This document shows, in pieces, positions 41,934-51,281 of a DNA stretch of 64,000 bases (the stretch's first letter is position 1; each line of letters starts with the position of its first letter). The notes below the pieces were generated by a model that had not been told where the DNA came from, searched no databases, and saw only the letters and a list, made by a program, of their open reading frames with translations. The position numbers and the translations under genes were made by a program. The stretch comes from Verrucomicrobiota bacterium. GTDB lineage: Bacteria > Verrucomicrobiota > Verrucomicrobiia > Limisphaerales > J093. Where the stretch lies: the NCBI GenBank assembly GCA_016716505.1, contig JADJWF010000003.1:558001-622000 (forward strand), written 5' to 3'.

Positions 41934-42908
41934 TCAAAACAGCGGACTGACCAGGATGCCCAGCACACTGAGCGGCCCCTGGTCCTCGAGGGTTTCGGTG
42001 GCTTTGTCCACCTTTTGCAGCGTCAAGGTTGCGTTCTTCAGGAAGGCATCGTCGTTGACCAGGCCGCCCACCGTGCCCTGCCCACGGTTGACCTTTTGCA
42101 GAATCTCCTTGAGGTTGACCACCGCCTCAGTCGCTTCTTCGTAAAGCTTGGCGTCGGTGGTGAGACGCCCCAAGGTGCCCTGCCCCGCCCGCACGCCAGC
42201 GATGATTGCCTTGCCGTCCGCCACCACCGCGCGCGCATCCTCGGCGGTCGAATTCAAGTTGGTGACGGTGCTCAGCGCGGACGCGTACAGTTCCTCACTC
42301 CGCACCAGCCGGCCGATGGTGCCCTGGCCGGACGCGATTTGCGCGACGGTGGTATCCGCGTTGGTCAGGATGTTCAGGATGAGTGGCTTGCCTTCGCGGA
42401 CGAGGTCGGTGAGCGGCATGATGATCTCGTCAATTTTCACGTCGCTCAGGTTGGCGGTGATCTTCTTGATGTCGGCGGCCACACCGTCGAGCTTGCTGAT
42501 GAGCTCGTTCACGTCCTGGGGATCCACGGTTTGCAGCAGGCCGCCATCCTTGAGCAGTTCACCGCGGGAGGAACCGAAATCCACCGCCACGTAGTTCTGC
42601 CCGAGCAGGCCGCTGAACTTGATCGTCGCGACGCTGTCGGTGCGAATGCGGGCGTTCCGGTCGGTGATCTTGAGGCGGACCACGAGACGATCTTCGTCAA
42701 ACTGGATGTCGCGAACCCGGCCCACTTCCTTGCCGGCCATTTTGACCGGGTCGCCCGGCTTGAGTTCCTGCACGTTGCGGAAGCGCGCCTGGAGCTCGAG
42801 GCCCCGCCGGAACAGATCGGTCCCGCCGACCCACTCCACGAGGACGGCGGCGGTGATCAGCGCCAACGCGAAAAAGATGCCCAACTTGGTTTCGAGGGTG
42901 TTCTTCAT
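41934..42908 (-). CDS. mlaD: MlaD-like MCE-domain lipid transport protein
   Basis: Protein of 324 residues with one N-terminal membrane anchor (LGIFFALALITAAVLVEWVG) and an MCE domain (about 35-115: GLELQARFRNVQELKPGDPV; GLLGQNYVAVDFG). A long helical tail with repeated GQGT(I/L)G(R/G)L blocks follows (about 195, 250, 285). MlaD forms a hexameric periplasmic ring that shuttles phospholipids between membranes. It follows the ATPase gene with a 1-nt gap and is last in a four-gene run. The tail resembles that of larger MCE proteins and may extend the channel. Confidence 0.9.
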   Translation of the reverse strand: MKNTLETKLGIFFALALITAAVLVEWVGGTDLFRRGLELQARFRNVQELKPGDPVKMAGKEVGRVRDIQFDEDRLVVRLKITDRNARIRTDSVATIKFSGLLGQNYVAVDFGSSRGELLKDGGLLQTVDPQDVNELISKLDGVAADIKKITANLSDVKIDEIIMPLTDLVREGKPLILNILTNADTTVAQIASGQGTIGRLVRSEELYASALSTVTNLNSTAEDARAVVADGKAIIAGVRAGQGTLGRLTTDAKLYEEATEAVVNLKEILQKVNRGQGTVGGLVNDDAFLKNATLTLQKVDKATETLEDQGPLSVLGILVSPLF

Positions 42909-42909
42909 T

Positions 42910-43674
42910 TCAGGCAGCGGGTTGGAATTGGAAACTCGCGGTCAGGAACTCACGAAGTAAGGGGTGCGGGGTCTGCCTCACCTCCGCCGGCGTGCCCAGG
43001 GCGAGGATCCGACCGTCACTCATCAGCGCGATGCGGTCGCCGATCCCAAAGGCAAGGTCACGATCGTGCGTGACGACGACGCTGGTCACCTTCATCCGGC
43101 GGTTGAGGTTCAGAATCTCCTCTCCCACGGTGACGGCCATCAGCGGATCCAGCTCGCTGGTCGGTTCGTCGTAGAGGATCAACTGAGGTTCGCTGACGAG
43201 AGCGCGGGCGATCGAGGCGCGCTTCTTCATGCCGCCAGAGAGCTCTCCGGGCATTTTATCCGCCGCATCTTGGAGCCCCACCAACGCCAGCTTTTCCGCC
43301 ACGACTCTCGCGATTTCCTCGGGAGGCTTGAGGCGGTGCTCGGTCAAGTACAGCCCGACGTTTTCACCCACGGTGAGGGAGTTCAGCAGCGCGCCGGATT
43401 GAAAGACCATCGCCATGCGGTGGCGGTCGAGCACCCCGTCGGCATGGATCGGTTCACCCTCGATCCAAATCTCGCCGGCATCGGGCGTGAGCAAGCCGAT
43501 CAGGTGCTTGAGCAAGACGGTCTTGCCGCAACCACTTGGGCCCATGATGACAAAGATTTCGCCGCGCCGGACGTCGAAATCAATGCCCTTGAGGACCTCT
43601 TGGCCGCCGAGGGTCTTCCGCAATCCGCGCACGCGGATGCTGACACCATCGGCATGGGGAACGGCAGGGTTCAT
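42910..43674 (-). CDS. mlaF: MlaF-like ABC transporter ATPase
   Basis: ABC ATPase of 254 residues that powers lipid transport from the cytoplasmic face. Walker A is GPSGCGKT (45-52), the Q-loop is in MVFQSGALLNSLTV, the signature is LSGGMKKRASIARAL, and Walker B with the following glutamate is LILYDEPTSELDP. The switch histidine is in VVVTHDRDLA. LSGGMKKR and TSELDP are typical of the MlaF/Ttg2A group. The ATG at 43674 overlaps the MlaE stop (TGATG); the frame is open much further upstream but without homology. Confidence 0.94.
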   Translation of the reverse strand: MNPAVPHADGVSIRVRGLRKTLGGQEVLKGIDFDVRRGEIFVIMGPSGCGKTVLLKHLIGLLTPDAGEIWIEGEPIHADGVLDRHRMAMVFQSGALLNSLTVGENVGLYLTEHRLKPPEEIARVVAEKLALVGLQDAADKMPGELSGGMKKRASIARALVSEPQLILYDEPTSELDPLMAVTVGEEILNLNRRMKVTSVVVTHDRDLAFGIGDRIALMSDGRILALGTPAEVRQTPHPLLREFLTASFQFQPAA

Positions 43675-44450
43675 CAATCGAGATGCATCAGCACACGCGT
43701 GAGGAAGTAGTCGAGGATCAGGATCAGGATGATCGAGTTGACCACAGCCTTGGTCACGGATCGCCCGATGCCGCGCGGCCCGCCGATGGTGCTCAATCCC
43801 TGCTGACAGGAGACGATTCCGATCACCAGCGCAAAGACGAAGCTCTTGGCCAGGCCGTTGAGCAGATCCATCAGGCCGACACCGCTTCGCAGGCTGTTGA
43901 AGTACGCCTCCATTGAAAGCGCGATCTGGTAGTTCGCCGACGCCACGAGGGCGCCACCCGTCCAACCGACCAGAACCGAAAACAGGACAAGGATCGGCAG
44001 CGCCACGGAAATGGCGATCAGGCGCGGCAGCACCAGGTAGCGCACCGGGCTGATGTTCATCGTCTTCAGCGCATCAATCTCCTGGTACACGGTCATCGAG
44101 CCAATTTCAGCCGCCATCGCCGAACCGATGCGGCCCGCGATGAGCACGGCCATCATTACCGGGGCAAGTTCGCGGCACATGGAGAGCCCGACGATCTGGC
44201 CCAGGAAGCTCACCAGGCCGCGCTCCGCCAGGGTCGGGCCGGTCTGCAACGCCAGGACGCCGCCGATGAAGAGGGAGAGAATGCACGCCATCAACAAACT
44301 GGCGTTGCCGATCTCGAAAAGCTGCTCGGCGACCTTGCGGCGCTGATGCCACGTCGCCCCCAGCTCCCGGAAGGTGCGCCACAGCAACATCAGCATTTGG
44401 CCCAGATTGTCGAACATGCTCGCGGAATGGATTCGCTCGCCGCTCCTCAC
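43674..44450 (-). CDS. mlaE: MlaE-like permease
   Basis: Integral membrane protein of 258 residues with five or six hydrophobic segments. Family motifs are FIGGVLALQTG, CRELAPVMMAVLIAGRIGSA with AAEIGSMTVYQEIDAL, and GIVSCQQGLSTIGGPRGIGR near the end. MlaE is the membrane subunit that binds MlaD and MlaF. The GTG start overlaps the TGA of the preceding gene, and the end overlaps the MlaF start, so the run is tightly coupled. An internal ATG at 44417 (MFDNLGQM) is an alternative. Confidence 0.93.
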   Translation of the reverse strand: MRSGERIHSASMFDNLGQMLMLLWRTFRELGATWHQRRKVAEQLFEIGNASLLMACILSLFIGGVLALQTGPTLAERGLVSFLGQIVGLSMCRELAPVMMAVLIAGRIGSAMAAEIGSMTVYQEIDALKTMNISPVRYLVLPRLIAISVALPILVLFSVLVGWTGGALVASANYQIALSMEAYFNSLRSGVGLMDLLNGLAKSFVFALVIGIVSCQQGLSTIGGPRGIGRSVTKAVVNSIILILILDYFLTRVLMHLD

Positions 44451-45988
44451 GGCTTGGCCCCTTCGGCTCTCGGCCGGTTCTTGCCGAACGGCACGAACGC
44501 CACGCGCCAGCGTGAGCCAGCCGAACCCGTCTCATACCGGACCAGTCCAAAAAGCAGCGAGCACTTTTTCGCCGCCGCGGCCGACTCATGCCGATACAGA
44601 TTCCACAGAAGGGAATGACTGGCCGCCCCGGTCTGCGGGTTCTTTTCCGAACGCCACACCGACCAGAGCGGAGACCACGACCGCTTCACGCCGTCACTTT
44701 CGGGCAGGATGGGTTCGAACGGGGCGAGCAGTTGCAGGCGTTCGCGCCCCTCGTAATCCCGCCGCGCGGTGAACAGTGGCCAGAGGTCGGTCCGCCGCCG
44801 CTCGCGGCCGTCGCTTTTGTCCCGCTGACGGACGTCTGTGTAAAGGAAGAGGAGCACGGAGGTGCGGTCCAACTCGATGCGCTGATTCTCGCGGTGCTTC
44901 GTCCGGTACAAGGGCCATAAAACGATGGTGTTGGCGTCCTCCTTGTCCCGGAGCGAACTGAAGAGCGGGAACACGCGGTCAAGCCGCCGGTCCGGGCCGC
45001 GACCGAACGCGACCAACGGCCAGGCCAAGCCGGTCTCGTGGTAATCGCGGGCGCGGTCTTCGAAGATCGAAACTCCTAGCGGCCAGAGATAGCTGTGCCG
45101 TTCCTGGGTCGGGGAATGTTGGCGCGCCCAAAAAGGCAGCACAGCGTGGAACGAGCCTCGATTCGTCGTCCCGACGTCGAGCTGCTGGCGCCAGTAGATG
45201 GGAAACAATGCGAATTGCTTGTCATACCCGCCGAGCACCTCGCGCTCGCCGACTGGATTGGTCCGGGTCTCGGGTTCCCGGTGCTCGGTGCCGTACAGGG
45301 GCCAAAACTGCCAGCCGGTGGCCCCGCCCTCACGGACGTGAACAAACGGCGCGACATAGTTCCGTGTGTGGACATCGCGTTTCCACGTCTCCACATACAG
45401 CGGCCATAAAACCCAGCGCACCTCGTCGCGGAACAGCCGGTTCTTCACGCGGCCGTAAATCGGCAGCAGTCCGGTATAGTTCAGCGACGGATCTTCGGCG
45501 CGCTGCTGAAAGTAGAACGGGAACAGCGTGAATCGCCGCACCGTGTCGCCTGCTTGGTTCGGCCCGCCGCGCAGGGCGAAGAGCTGGGCAATCTGGAAGC
45601 TGCGCTGTTCGCCATACCGATGATAGGTCACCAGCGGGTAGAGCACATGGATCGTCGTGCCGTCGGCCTCGTATTCCCGATGTTGCGAAAAAAACGGCGC
45701 GAAGGCGATGGTCGCCGCCCGCGCTTGAACCGTCGTGAGGCCCGGAGGCGGGGCCAGCGGATCCACGATGCCGGCCTCGAGCGCCGACCGGCTGTTCCAC
45801 ACCGTTTCCTCGGACCAGAACGGTCCGAAACCTTCCGTTCGTTCGCCCGGCTGCAGGGTCAGCCGGAAACGTTGCCACGCCGGGCCCGCCGCGCTGTAGC
45901 CGTGGTTCCCGGCGAAAGCTGGCAAACCAATCGCCATCCAGGCAAAAGCGAGGACGAGCGACCGGGCGCTGGAAGGGAACTGCGACAT
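44447..45988 (-). CDS. Exported WPLY-repeat protein coupled to the Mla genes
   Basis: Protein of about 513 residues with an export segment (SSARSLVLAFAWMAIGLPAFA). The remainder is rich in aromatic repeats of the form LWPLY / LFPFYF / LFPIYW / FWPLYG spaced about 25-45 residues and joined by charged loops, which suggests a beta-strand-rich outer membrane or periplasmic protein. I do not recognise a named family. Its stop overlaps the MlaE start (GTGA), so it is the first gene of the Mla operon and a good candidate for an outer-membrane partner. An ATG seven codons upstream (46009) is possible. Confidence 0.7.
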   Translation of the reverse strand: MSQFPSSARSLVLAFAWMAIGLPAFAGNHGYSAAGPAWQRFRLTLQPGERTEGFGPFWSEETVWNSRSALEAGIVDPLAPPPGLTTVQARAATIAFAPFFSQHREYEADGTTIHVLYPLVTYHRYGEQRSFQIAQLFALRGGPNQAGDTVRRFTLFPFYFQQRAEDPSLNYTGLLPIYGRVKNRLFRDEVRWVLWPLYVETWKRDVHTRNYVAPFVHVREGGATGWQFWPLYGTEHREPETRTNPVGEREVLGGYDKQFALFPIYWRQQLDVGTTNRGSFHAVLPFWARQHSPTQERHSYLWPLGVSIFEDRARDYHETGLAWPLVAFGRGPDRRLDRVFPLFSSLRDKEDANTIVLWPLYRTKHRENQRIELDRTSVLLFLYTDVRQRDKSDGRERRRTDLWPLFTARRDYEGRERLQLLAPFEPILPESDGVKRSWSPLWSVWRSEKNPQTGAASHSLLWNLYRHESAAAAKKCSLLFGLVRYETGSAGSRWRVAFVPFGKNRPRAEGAKP

Positions 45989-46066
45989 GAAACCGAAGGC
46001 GGGCGGCATCGTAGGTGCGAACCCCGGGGGGTCAAGCCCGTCGGCCGGCCGTGGATCGCGGCCCGT

Positions 46067-46483
46067 TCAGGGCGCTGACCCCGCGGAGACCAGCCTCAGC
46101 TCGCGCTCGCACAGCCGCAGATTCACGGCGAACGCCACCTGCCGGGCCAGCAGTCGGTTGCGCCGTTCCACCTTCATGCGCACCTGGCAACCGTTGGCCC
46201 CGGGTACTCCCGCGAGCCACTTGATGCTGCGGACCGTCAAGAGCAGCCGGGTTACGAACCAGCCCTTCTTCAACTTGAGATCCACCACCTCGCTCCACGG
46301 GATGACGGTTTCCTTCACGCCGCCCTTGAAGACATGCAGGAACCCATCCCGCCCCTGAAACTCCAGGATCAACCCTTCCCCCGCCACCCGGAGCGCCCCG
46401 TAGCATTCGGCCATGCCGGCGTAAGCGTCGAGCAACTGGACCGGCACGGACTGGTCGGGGTGGTTCGCGATCGCTTCGCTCAT
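46067..46483 (-). CDS. Small protein of unknown function, possibly PH-like
   Basis: Soluble protein of 138 residues without signal or membrane segment. The alternation of short strands (GLILEFQGRDGF; IPWSEVVDLKLKKGW; TRLLLTVRS) and a C-terminal helix (RNRLLARQVAFAVNLRLCER) looks like a bacterial PH-like fold, but this is inference. It stands 79 bp upstream of the WPLY-repeat gene on the same strand and could be part of the Mla transcript. The ATG at 46483 is chosen over the upstream in-frame start for the better N terminus MSEAIANHPDQ. Confidence 0.6.
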   Translation of the reverse strand: MSEAIANHPDQSVPVQLLDAYAGMAECYGALRVAGEGLILEFQGRDGFLHVFKGGVKETVIPWSEVVDLKLKKGWFVTRLLLTVRSIKWLAGVPGANGCQVRMKVERRNRLLARQVAFAVNLRLCERELRLVSAGSAP

Positions 46484-46615
46484 GGGACGAAGGATGTGGG
46501 TTCCACCCGCCAAGCTCAAGCAACGGCTGGCGGTGAGCGGCCCGCTATCTGCCCCGAAGTGGACCTGGCCGACCGGGCACTAGGTCAGTTCATTCCCCAC
46601 ACGGGTGGCGCGGGC

Positions 46616-47074
46616 TCACGGTCCCAGCCGCAGCCGGAAAAACGCGGTACGGGCATCCTGCGGGAGCACCACCTGGAGTTCATCGCCCACCGGCACCGGC
46701 GTGATCGGCACGGCCTGCCAGGCGCTCGGATCGCCCAGCAGGGGCGTCTTCTCCAGCACCACTTGGCCGATCCCCGCTGGCCACGCCAGCACCAAGTCCT
46801 GCTCCCGTCGTACCGGGCGCAACACCGGCACCGGCCGGGTCGGCGAGGCCCAAGGCCCAGGCCAGAAGCCGAGCTGCAGGACATAGCCACCGCCAGCCGC
46901 CGTGCCGGCTTCGGCTTGCCCGATGGTCACGTCCGCGACGTAAGCGCCGCCGGCCACCGTCCCGCCGCCGCCATCCACCGTCACCCAATGCAGTTCGTAG
47001 GCGGATGCTTGCAGGAGGGCGCCGGCCAGCACGGCGGACAATTCAATCGGTCGGATGAAGCGGATCGCTTTCAT
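46616..47074 (-). CDS. Small secreted protein coupled to the YadA-head-like gene
   Basis: Protein of 152 residues with an N-terminal export segment (IELSAVLAGALLQASA). The following part (WVTVDGGGGTVAGGAYVADV) and the C-terminal part (FFRLRLGP) resemble small secreted proteins common in Verrucomicrobia, whose last residues match the FFRL/YFRA pattern of immunoglobulin-like C-terminal domains. The ATG overlaps the stop of the preceding gene (ATGA), so the two are co-translated. No enzymatic motif is visible. It may be exported with, or anchor, the repeat protein. Confidence 0.7.
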   Translation of the reverse strand: MKAIRFIRPIELSAVLAGALLQASAYELHWVTVDGGGGTVAGGAYVADVTIGQAEAGTAAGGGYVLQLGFWPGPWASPTRPVPVLRPVRREQDLVLAWPAGIGQVVLEKTPLLGDPSAWQAVPITPVPVGDELQVVLPQDARTAFFRLRLGP

Positions 47075-48921
47075 GGCGTTGGCGGGAAGAAGCTGCCCCA
47101 CATGGTTTCCGCGGTTTGCACCCGCGCCACCCAGCGGACCGTGTCCGGCGTGGCGCCGCTGCTCACCACGACCCGCAGGTGCTGCGATCCCGGGGCGAGC
47201 GAGACTCTCCAAGACGGATCATCCACGCCCAGTTCCACGACCGTCGGCGTGCCCACGAAGGCGGCCGAGGCGCCGCCCACGCGCTTGATCACCCCCCGCG
47301 CCGCATAGCCGCCGGAGACTTGAAAATTGGGCGGCAACCCCTGGCTGCGACCCACGACCAGGATGTCAAACGTCACCGTCTGGTCGGGGCCGACCTGCAG
47401 CAGAGCTCCCTGATTGTCCAGCGACAACTCCGCGGCCCCGCCACCCGGTGTCGTCTCTCCCCTCAGCACGTACACTGAGGTCTGGGCATCACCGAGGCCG
47501 CTGAAATTGCCGGCCGACTGCGCCATCTGGCCGTGCTGCCAAGTTTGGGCCTGCGTGCCACCCGGGATGCTGGAGTAGGCCCCCAAGGCCTGATTTGCGC
47601 CGCCGCCGGCCACCGTGGCATTGACGGCGTGGGCCCAGTTTCCGGCCCCGCCGCCCACCGTCGCCCCGAAAGACTGCGCCCAGTTTTCCGTGCCGCCGCT
47701 GACGGTCGCGTAATCCAGGCGCGCCCGGTTGCTGCCGCCTCCGCTCACCGTCGTGCCTTCACCAAAGGCTTCATTGTTTTGTCCGCCGCCGACGGTGGCG
47801 CCATCCACGAGGGCCCGGTTGGCGTCGCCGCCCGCGATGGTGGTGGCCGGGCCTTTGGTCAAATTGGTGCGGCCACCGCCGATGGTGGCGAAGGCTCCGT
47901 CGGCCAAGTTCTCGGCGCCTCCGGCGATGGTGGTCGCGGCCTCCCGCGCCGAGTTCCGCCAGCCGCCCCCCACCGAGGCGTACTGGTTGGTGGCGGAGTT
48001 GCCGTAACCGCCCGCCACCACCGCCGCCACGCCGGCGACGCGGTTGCTCAACCCGCCGCCGATGACGGCGTGGTTGGCCTCGGCCATGTTCGGCTCCGCC
48101 GCCGTGCCGCCGCCCGCGATGACCACGCCCGCCGCGCCCACCACGGCGTTGGCCGCGTGGCCGCCGATCAGATTCGGGCCCGCGGCGCGGGGTTCGATGC
48201 GCAAGGCACGCTGATTGGCGACCCGCACCTCGAGGGGCTGGTTGTCTGTCGTCCCCAGAAAGTGGGTCGGGCCGGTGCCGGCGTTGCCACTAAGCAGCCA
48301 GGCCGGCGGGCCGACGGTGAACTTGCCGCCCACCACCGACACCGGGCCGCTGGCTCCCGGCGGCAACGCCAGCGCCGGCGGCGTCACCGCTCCCGCCGTC
48401 AGCGAGGCGGCGACCGCGGCATGGGCCGCCATGGGGGTCACTGCCAGCGGGATTGCCGGGCCCAATGAGGTAAACCCGGGGGGCGGCGAGCCGGGACTGC
48501 GGCGGGCGTGGGGTCCCACCGTGGCCAGCGAGGTGTCGCCAACGGTCCGCCGCACCGCCACCTCCAGCCAGCGTTCCTGGGCTCTCTCAGGGGCGGCGGA
48601 AAACGCCGGATCCGTCCAGATGTCGAAGAAGGGCGGCAGGTACACCAAGGTCACGTTGAACAGTCCGTCGCGAACCGGAACCGCTGGCTGTAACGTCTCC
48701 ATCAGGATCCCTCGATCCGTGCCGTCCGCCTGCGCGCCGCGCAGGATGAAGAAAAAGTCATGAAGGCCCTCCACCGGCCGGCCTTCATGCGTCAACCGTC
48801 CTTGGATGGTGACGGGGAACTCCTGAGCGCTGACTGGCGCAAACGCCAGGATCGCCACGCTCGCACCGAGAATTCGGCTGCCCCAAACGGCCCAGCCTCG
48901 ACTCCGCAGGATTGTTCTCAT
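47071..48921 (-). CDS. Secreted protein with YadA-head-like 16-residue repeats
   Basis: Protein of 616 residues with a signal peptide (ILGASVAILAFAPVSAQ). The N-terminal domain (about 33-150: FPVTIQGRLTHEGRPVEGLH) is Ig/transthyretin-like. A central block (about 285-480) has about 12 repeats of 14-16 residues following A(T/V)(V/I)(A/G/S)GGxxNxA, as in the left-handed beta-roll heads of trimeric autotransporters and endosialidase-type tail proteins; examples are ATVGGGQNNEAFGEG and TTVSGGGSNRARLDY. No C-terminal YadA anchor is seen, so surface attachment must differ. It is coupled by ATGA to the following gene. Confidence 0.8.
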   Translation of the reverse strand: MRTILRSRGWAVWGSRILGASVAILAFAPVSAQEFPVTIQGRLTHEGRPVEGLHDFFFILRGAQADGTDRGILMETLQPAVPVRDGLFNVTLVYLPPFFDIWTDPAFSAAPERAQERWLEVAVRRTVGDTSLATVGPHARRSPGSPPPGFTSLGPAIPLAVTPMAAHAAVAASLTAGAVTPPALALPPGASGPVSVVGGKFTVGPPAWLLSGNAGTGPTHFLGTTDNQPLEVRVANQRALRIEPRAAGPNLIGGHAANAVVGAAGVVIAGGGTAAEPNMAEANHAVIGGGLSNRVAGVAAVVAGGYGNSATNQYASVGGGWRNSAREAATTIAGGAENLADGAFATIGGGRTNLTKGPATTIAGGDANRALVDGATVGGGQNNEAFGEGTTVSGGGSNRARLDYATVSGGTENWAQSFGATVGGGAGNWAHAVNATVAGGGANQALGAYSSIPGGTQAQTWQHGQMAQSAGNFSGLGDAQTSVYVLRGETTPGGGAAELSLDNQGALLQVGPDQTVTFDILVVGRSQGLPPNFQVSGGYAARGVIKRVGGASAAFVGTPTVVELGVDDPSWRVSLAPGSQHLRVVVSSGATPDTVRWVARVQTAETMWGSFFPPTP

Positions 48922-49114
48922 GGATTCAATTCGTTTGTTTGACTTCGTCGGCCACAGGCAACTCCCGCCCGCGCAACGGTCCAGCCCCGAGGTTGGCGCT
49001 TGCTCTAAGCAGGTGGATTGACTTAAGTCATAATGTTACTTGAACGTTGCGGTCAATGACGATTTCGCTCAGTTCGGGCTTTCTTCGCGGCGGCGGCCAC
49101 CGCAGCCTTCTCTC

Positions 49115-49684
49115 ATGGCGACGCCACGCACGCGCACTTTTGGGGACGCCCTCGAGGCCACCGCGTACATGCTGGCCCCGGTGCTCCTCCTGGGGGTCTT
49201 GGGGCGGATCGAGCCGGGCATCAACCAATTCGGCATCCGTCCGCGCGAGTGGTTCGGGCTGATCGGCGTGCTGTGCAGTCCCTTCCTGCACACCAACATG
49301 GCCCACCTGGCCGCGAACGCGGTCCCACTCTTCGTACTGCTGGTGCTGCTATTCTGGGACCCGCACTACTACCCGCGGCGGACGCTGCTGCTAATCTGGT
49401 TTGCCAGCGGTCTCGGCACCTGGCTGATCGGCCGCGGCGGGGTGGTGCATATCGGCGCCAGTTCGATCGTGTACGGCCTGATCGCCTATCTTGTGTTTGC
49501 CGGGATTTTGATGAAGCGCTTCGACTCGATGCTGATCGGCGTCGCGGTCTTCCTGATGTACGGGGGCGGAATTTTTGCAGGGGTGGTACCGCAGGGCGGC
49601 AATGTTTCGTGGGAGGGCCACCTGTGCGGGGCAATCGCCGGCGTCTGGGTCGCCTTTAACAACCACGACAAAAAGCGACCGTGA
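49115..49684 (+). CDS. Rhomboid family intramembrane serine protease
   Basis: Protein of 189 residues with six likely membrane segments and no extra domain. HTNMAHLAANAVPLFVLL carries the conserved HxxxN region, HIGASSIVYGLIAYLVF the catalytic serine (S116), and VSWEGHLCGAIAGVWVAF the catalytic histidine (H169). It is the second rhomboid in the window, shorter than the one at 19.4 kb. The ATG at 49115 is preferred because the 25 residues upstream in frame have no rhomboid character. It is divergent from the repeat-protein gene, and convergent with the epimerase gene. Confidence 0.92.
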   Translation: MATPRTRTFGDALEATAYMLAPVLLLGVLGRIEPGINQFGIRPREWFGLIGVLCSPFLHTNMAHLAANAVPLFVLLVLLFWDPHYYPRRTLLLIWFASGLGTWLIGRGGVVHIGASSIVYGLIAYLVFAGILMKRFDSMLIGVAVFLMYGGGIFAGVVPQGGNVSWEGHLCGAIAGVWVAFNNHDKKRP

Positions 49685-49754
49685 ACCTCCACCGCCGAGG
49701 CCGATACCACTTCGTCGGGAATTGGCCGGCCAAAGGGACCGCGGCGGGGGGTGC

Positions 49755-51059
49755 CTACTTGGGCTTGAATGCCTCGACGAATTTCACCAACGCCCGCAGG
49801 TCGTGATAGGCTGCCTTCCAGTTGTGCGCCAACGCGGTGCGTTTTGAACCCCCCGTCTCGCTGACCGTGTCCAGCCAAACGCCGGTCGTGCGGTCAATCT
49901 GGTGGGCGTTGAGGAACGCAATCAGCTTCAGCAGGGCAGCCTCATGCTCTGTGTTGTGGCGGTGCCGTAAACTGTCGGTCAAGGCCGCCATCATCTCGGA
50001 TTGCACCCACCACACCTTGTCCCGATCGGTCGCGGGCTGATCACCGAGGCCACGATTGTAGAGGCCGCCGCGCTCGAAGTCCCACCCGTAGCGCATGGCG
50101 TGCCGCATTACCGCCTGGAAATGATCCCAGGCGGGAGGCTGGCCCAGCACTTCCTGCGCGCGAATCATCAGCCACGCGAACTCGACATTGTGACCATAAG
50201 ACAGCCCGGCGCTCTTGGGATCCGTCACCTCGCGCCAGTCCGGGTGCCGGTGGAAAGCCGACTTGCCCGGCTCGGGCGGGTAGAACCACGTCGCGTTGAT
50301 CTGGATGGCCTCCGCCAAGGACTTGCCGACCTCGGCGTCTTTCGTGACATCGTACAGTTCGGCGAGCGCCTCCATCCAGTGCAGGTGGGCATTGGCGCTC
50401 TTGAGCCCGGCCACCTCGACCTCGATGCGGTCGTCGTGAGCGGTAATCAGCCGCCACTCACGGGTGTAATGCTCGCCCCAGCCGCCGTGCTTCGCGTCGT
50501 GGCAGTGCCGTTGGATGTCACGGTACAACTCCAGTGCGCGATCGAGCGGCGCGCGCTCGCCGCCCGCCCGATGCAGCTCAACGAACGCATAAACGACGAA
50601 GGCGTTTCCGTAGAGCATCTTGCGGTCGGAAATGGGTTTGCCGGCGAGATCAGTCTTCCAGAAATACCCGCCCAGCTCCGGGTCCCGAAGGTATTTGACC
50701 ATGAACTCGAAACCCTGCCGGGCGGCCTTGAGGTAATCCCGCCGAGGATCGCGGTAGCCCTTGAGATGGGCATGGGCAAAGCCCCAGATCATGCGCGCCT
50801 GGGTGACGATTTGCTTTTCGGTTGCCGGGGGGGCTGGGTTCTCCGCGTCGGCCGATAGCAGATAGCCCCCGCGTTCCCCATCCACGGCCGTGTCGTACCA
50901 GTGCGGCAGGATCTGCGACCGGATCTGCTCGTCGTAGCGTCGCGCGTGGTCGGCCAGGGTCGCGGCCTGAAGCGGCAAGTGGCCGCCGAGCAGGAGCGAG
51001 AGGGCGATCACAGCACCCAAGGCAGGCGCATACCCGTGCCGGGAAGGGCGAGATTTCAT
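49755..51059 (-). CDS. Exported AGE-family (N-acylglucosamine 2-epimerase-like) protein
   Basis: Protein of 434 residues with a signal peptide (ALGAVIALSLLLGGHLPLQA). The (alpha/alpha)6 barrel of the AGE / cellobiose 2-epimerase family follows. Conserved blocks are GGYLLSADAE, KQIVTQARMIWGFAHAH, MLYGNAFVVYAFVEL, ANAHLHWMEALAELYD, LSYGHNVEFAWLMIRA and KVWWVQSEMMAAL; the histidines in these blocks are those used for proton transfer in the family. The exported location suggests action on extracellular sugars. The ATG at 51059 begins the signal peptide; the frame is open further upstream without homology. Confidence 0.88.
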   Translation of the reverse strand: MKSRPSRHGYAPALGAVIALSLLLGGHLPLQAATLADHARRYDEQIRSQILPHWYDTAVDGERGGYLLSADAENPAPPATEKQIVTQARMIWGFAHAHLKGYRDPRRDYLKAARQGFEFMVKYLRDPELGGYFWKTDLAGKPISDRKMLYGNAFVVYAFVELHRAGGERAPLDRALELYRDIQRHCHDAKHGGWGEHYTREWRLITAHDDRIEVEVAGLKSANAHLHWMEALAELYDVTKDAEVGKSLAEAIQINATWFYPPEPGKSAFHRHPDWREVTDPKSAGLSYGHNVEFAWLMIRAQEVLGQPPAWDHFQAVMRHAMRYGWDFERGGLYNRGLGDQPATDRDKVWWVQSEMMAALTDSLRHRHNTEHEAALLKLIAFLNAHQIDRTTGVWLDTVSETGGSKRTALAHNWKAAYHDLRALVKFVEAFKPK

Positions 51060-51281
51060 GGGCGGGAGGCTAGGAAAACCCGGTGAACGGCTCAAGTCCC
51101 GCCGCTTGTCGCCGCCCGGGGGCGAGAACGAAGGGCTCTCCGACTGGTTGGCAGCGGCCGGGGCGTCGCCCATAATCATGGCGGAAAAAGCAGCCCCGCG
51201 AACCGGCGCGCGTCGCCAGCCCGCGGGGCAGTCAGGGAACGGAACCTCGAAGCCGGGCGAACCGTCCGCCAAGCGGTGGTT

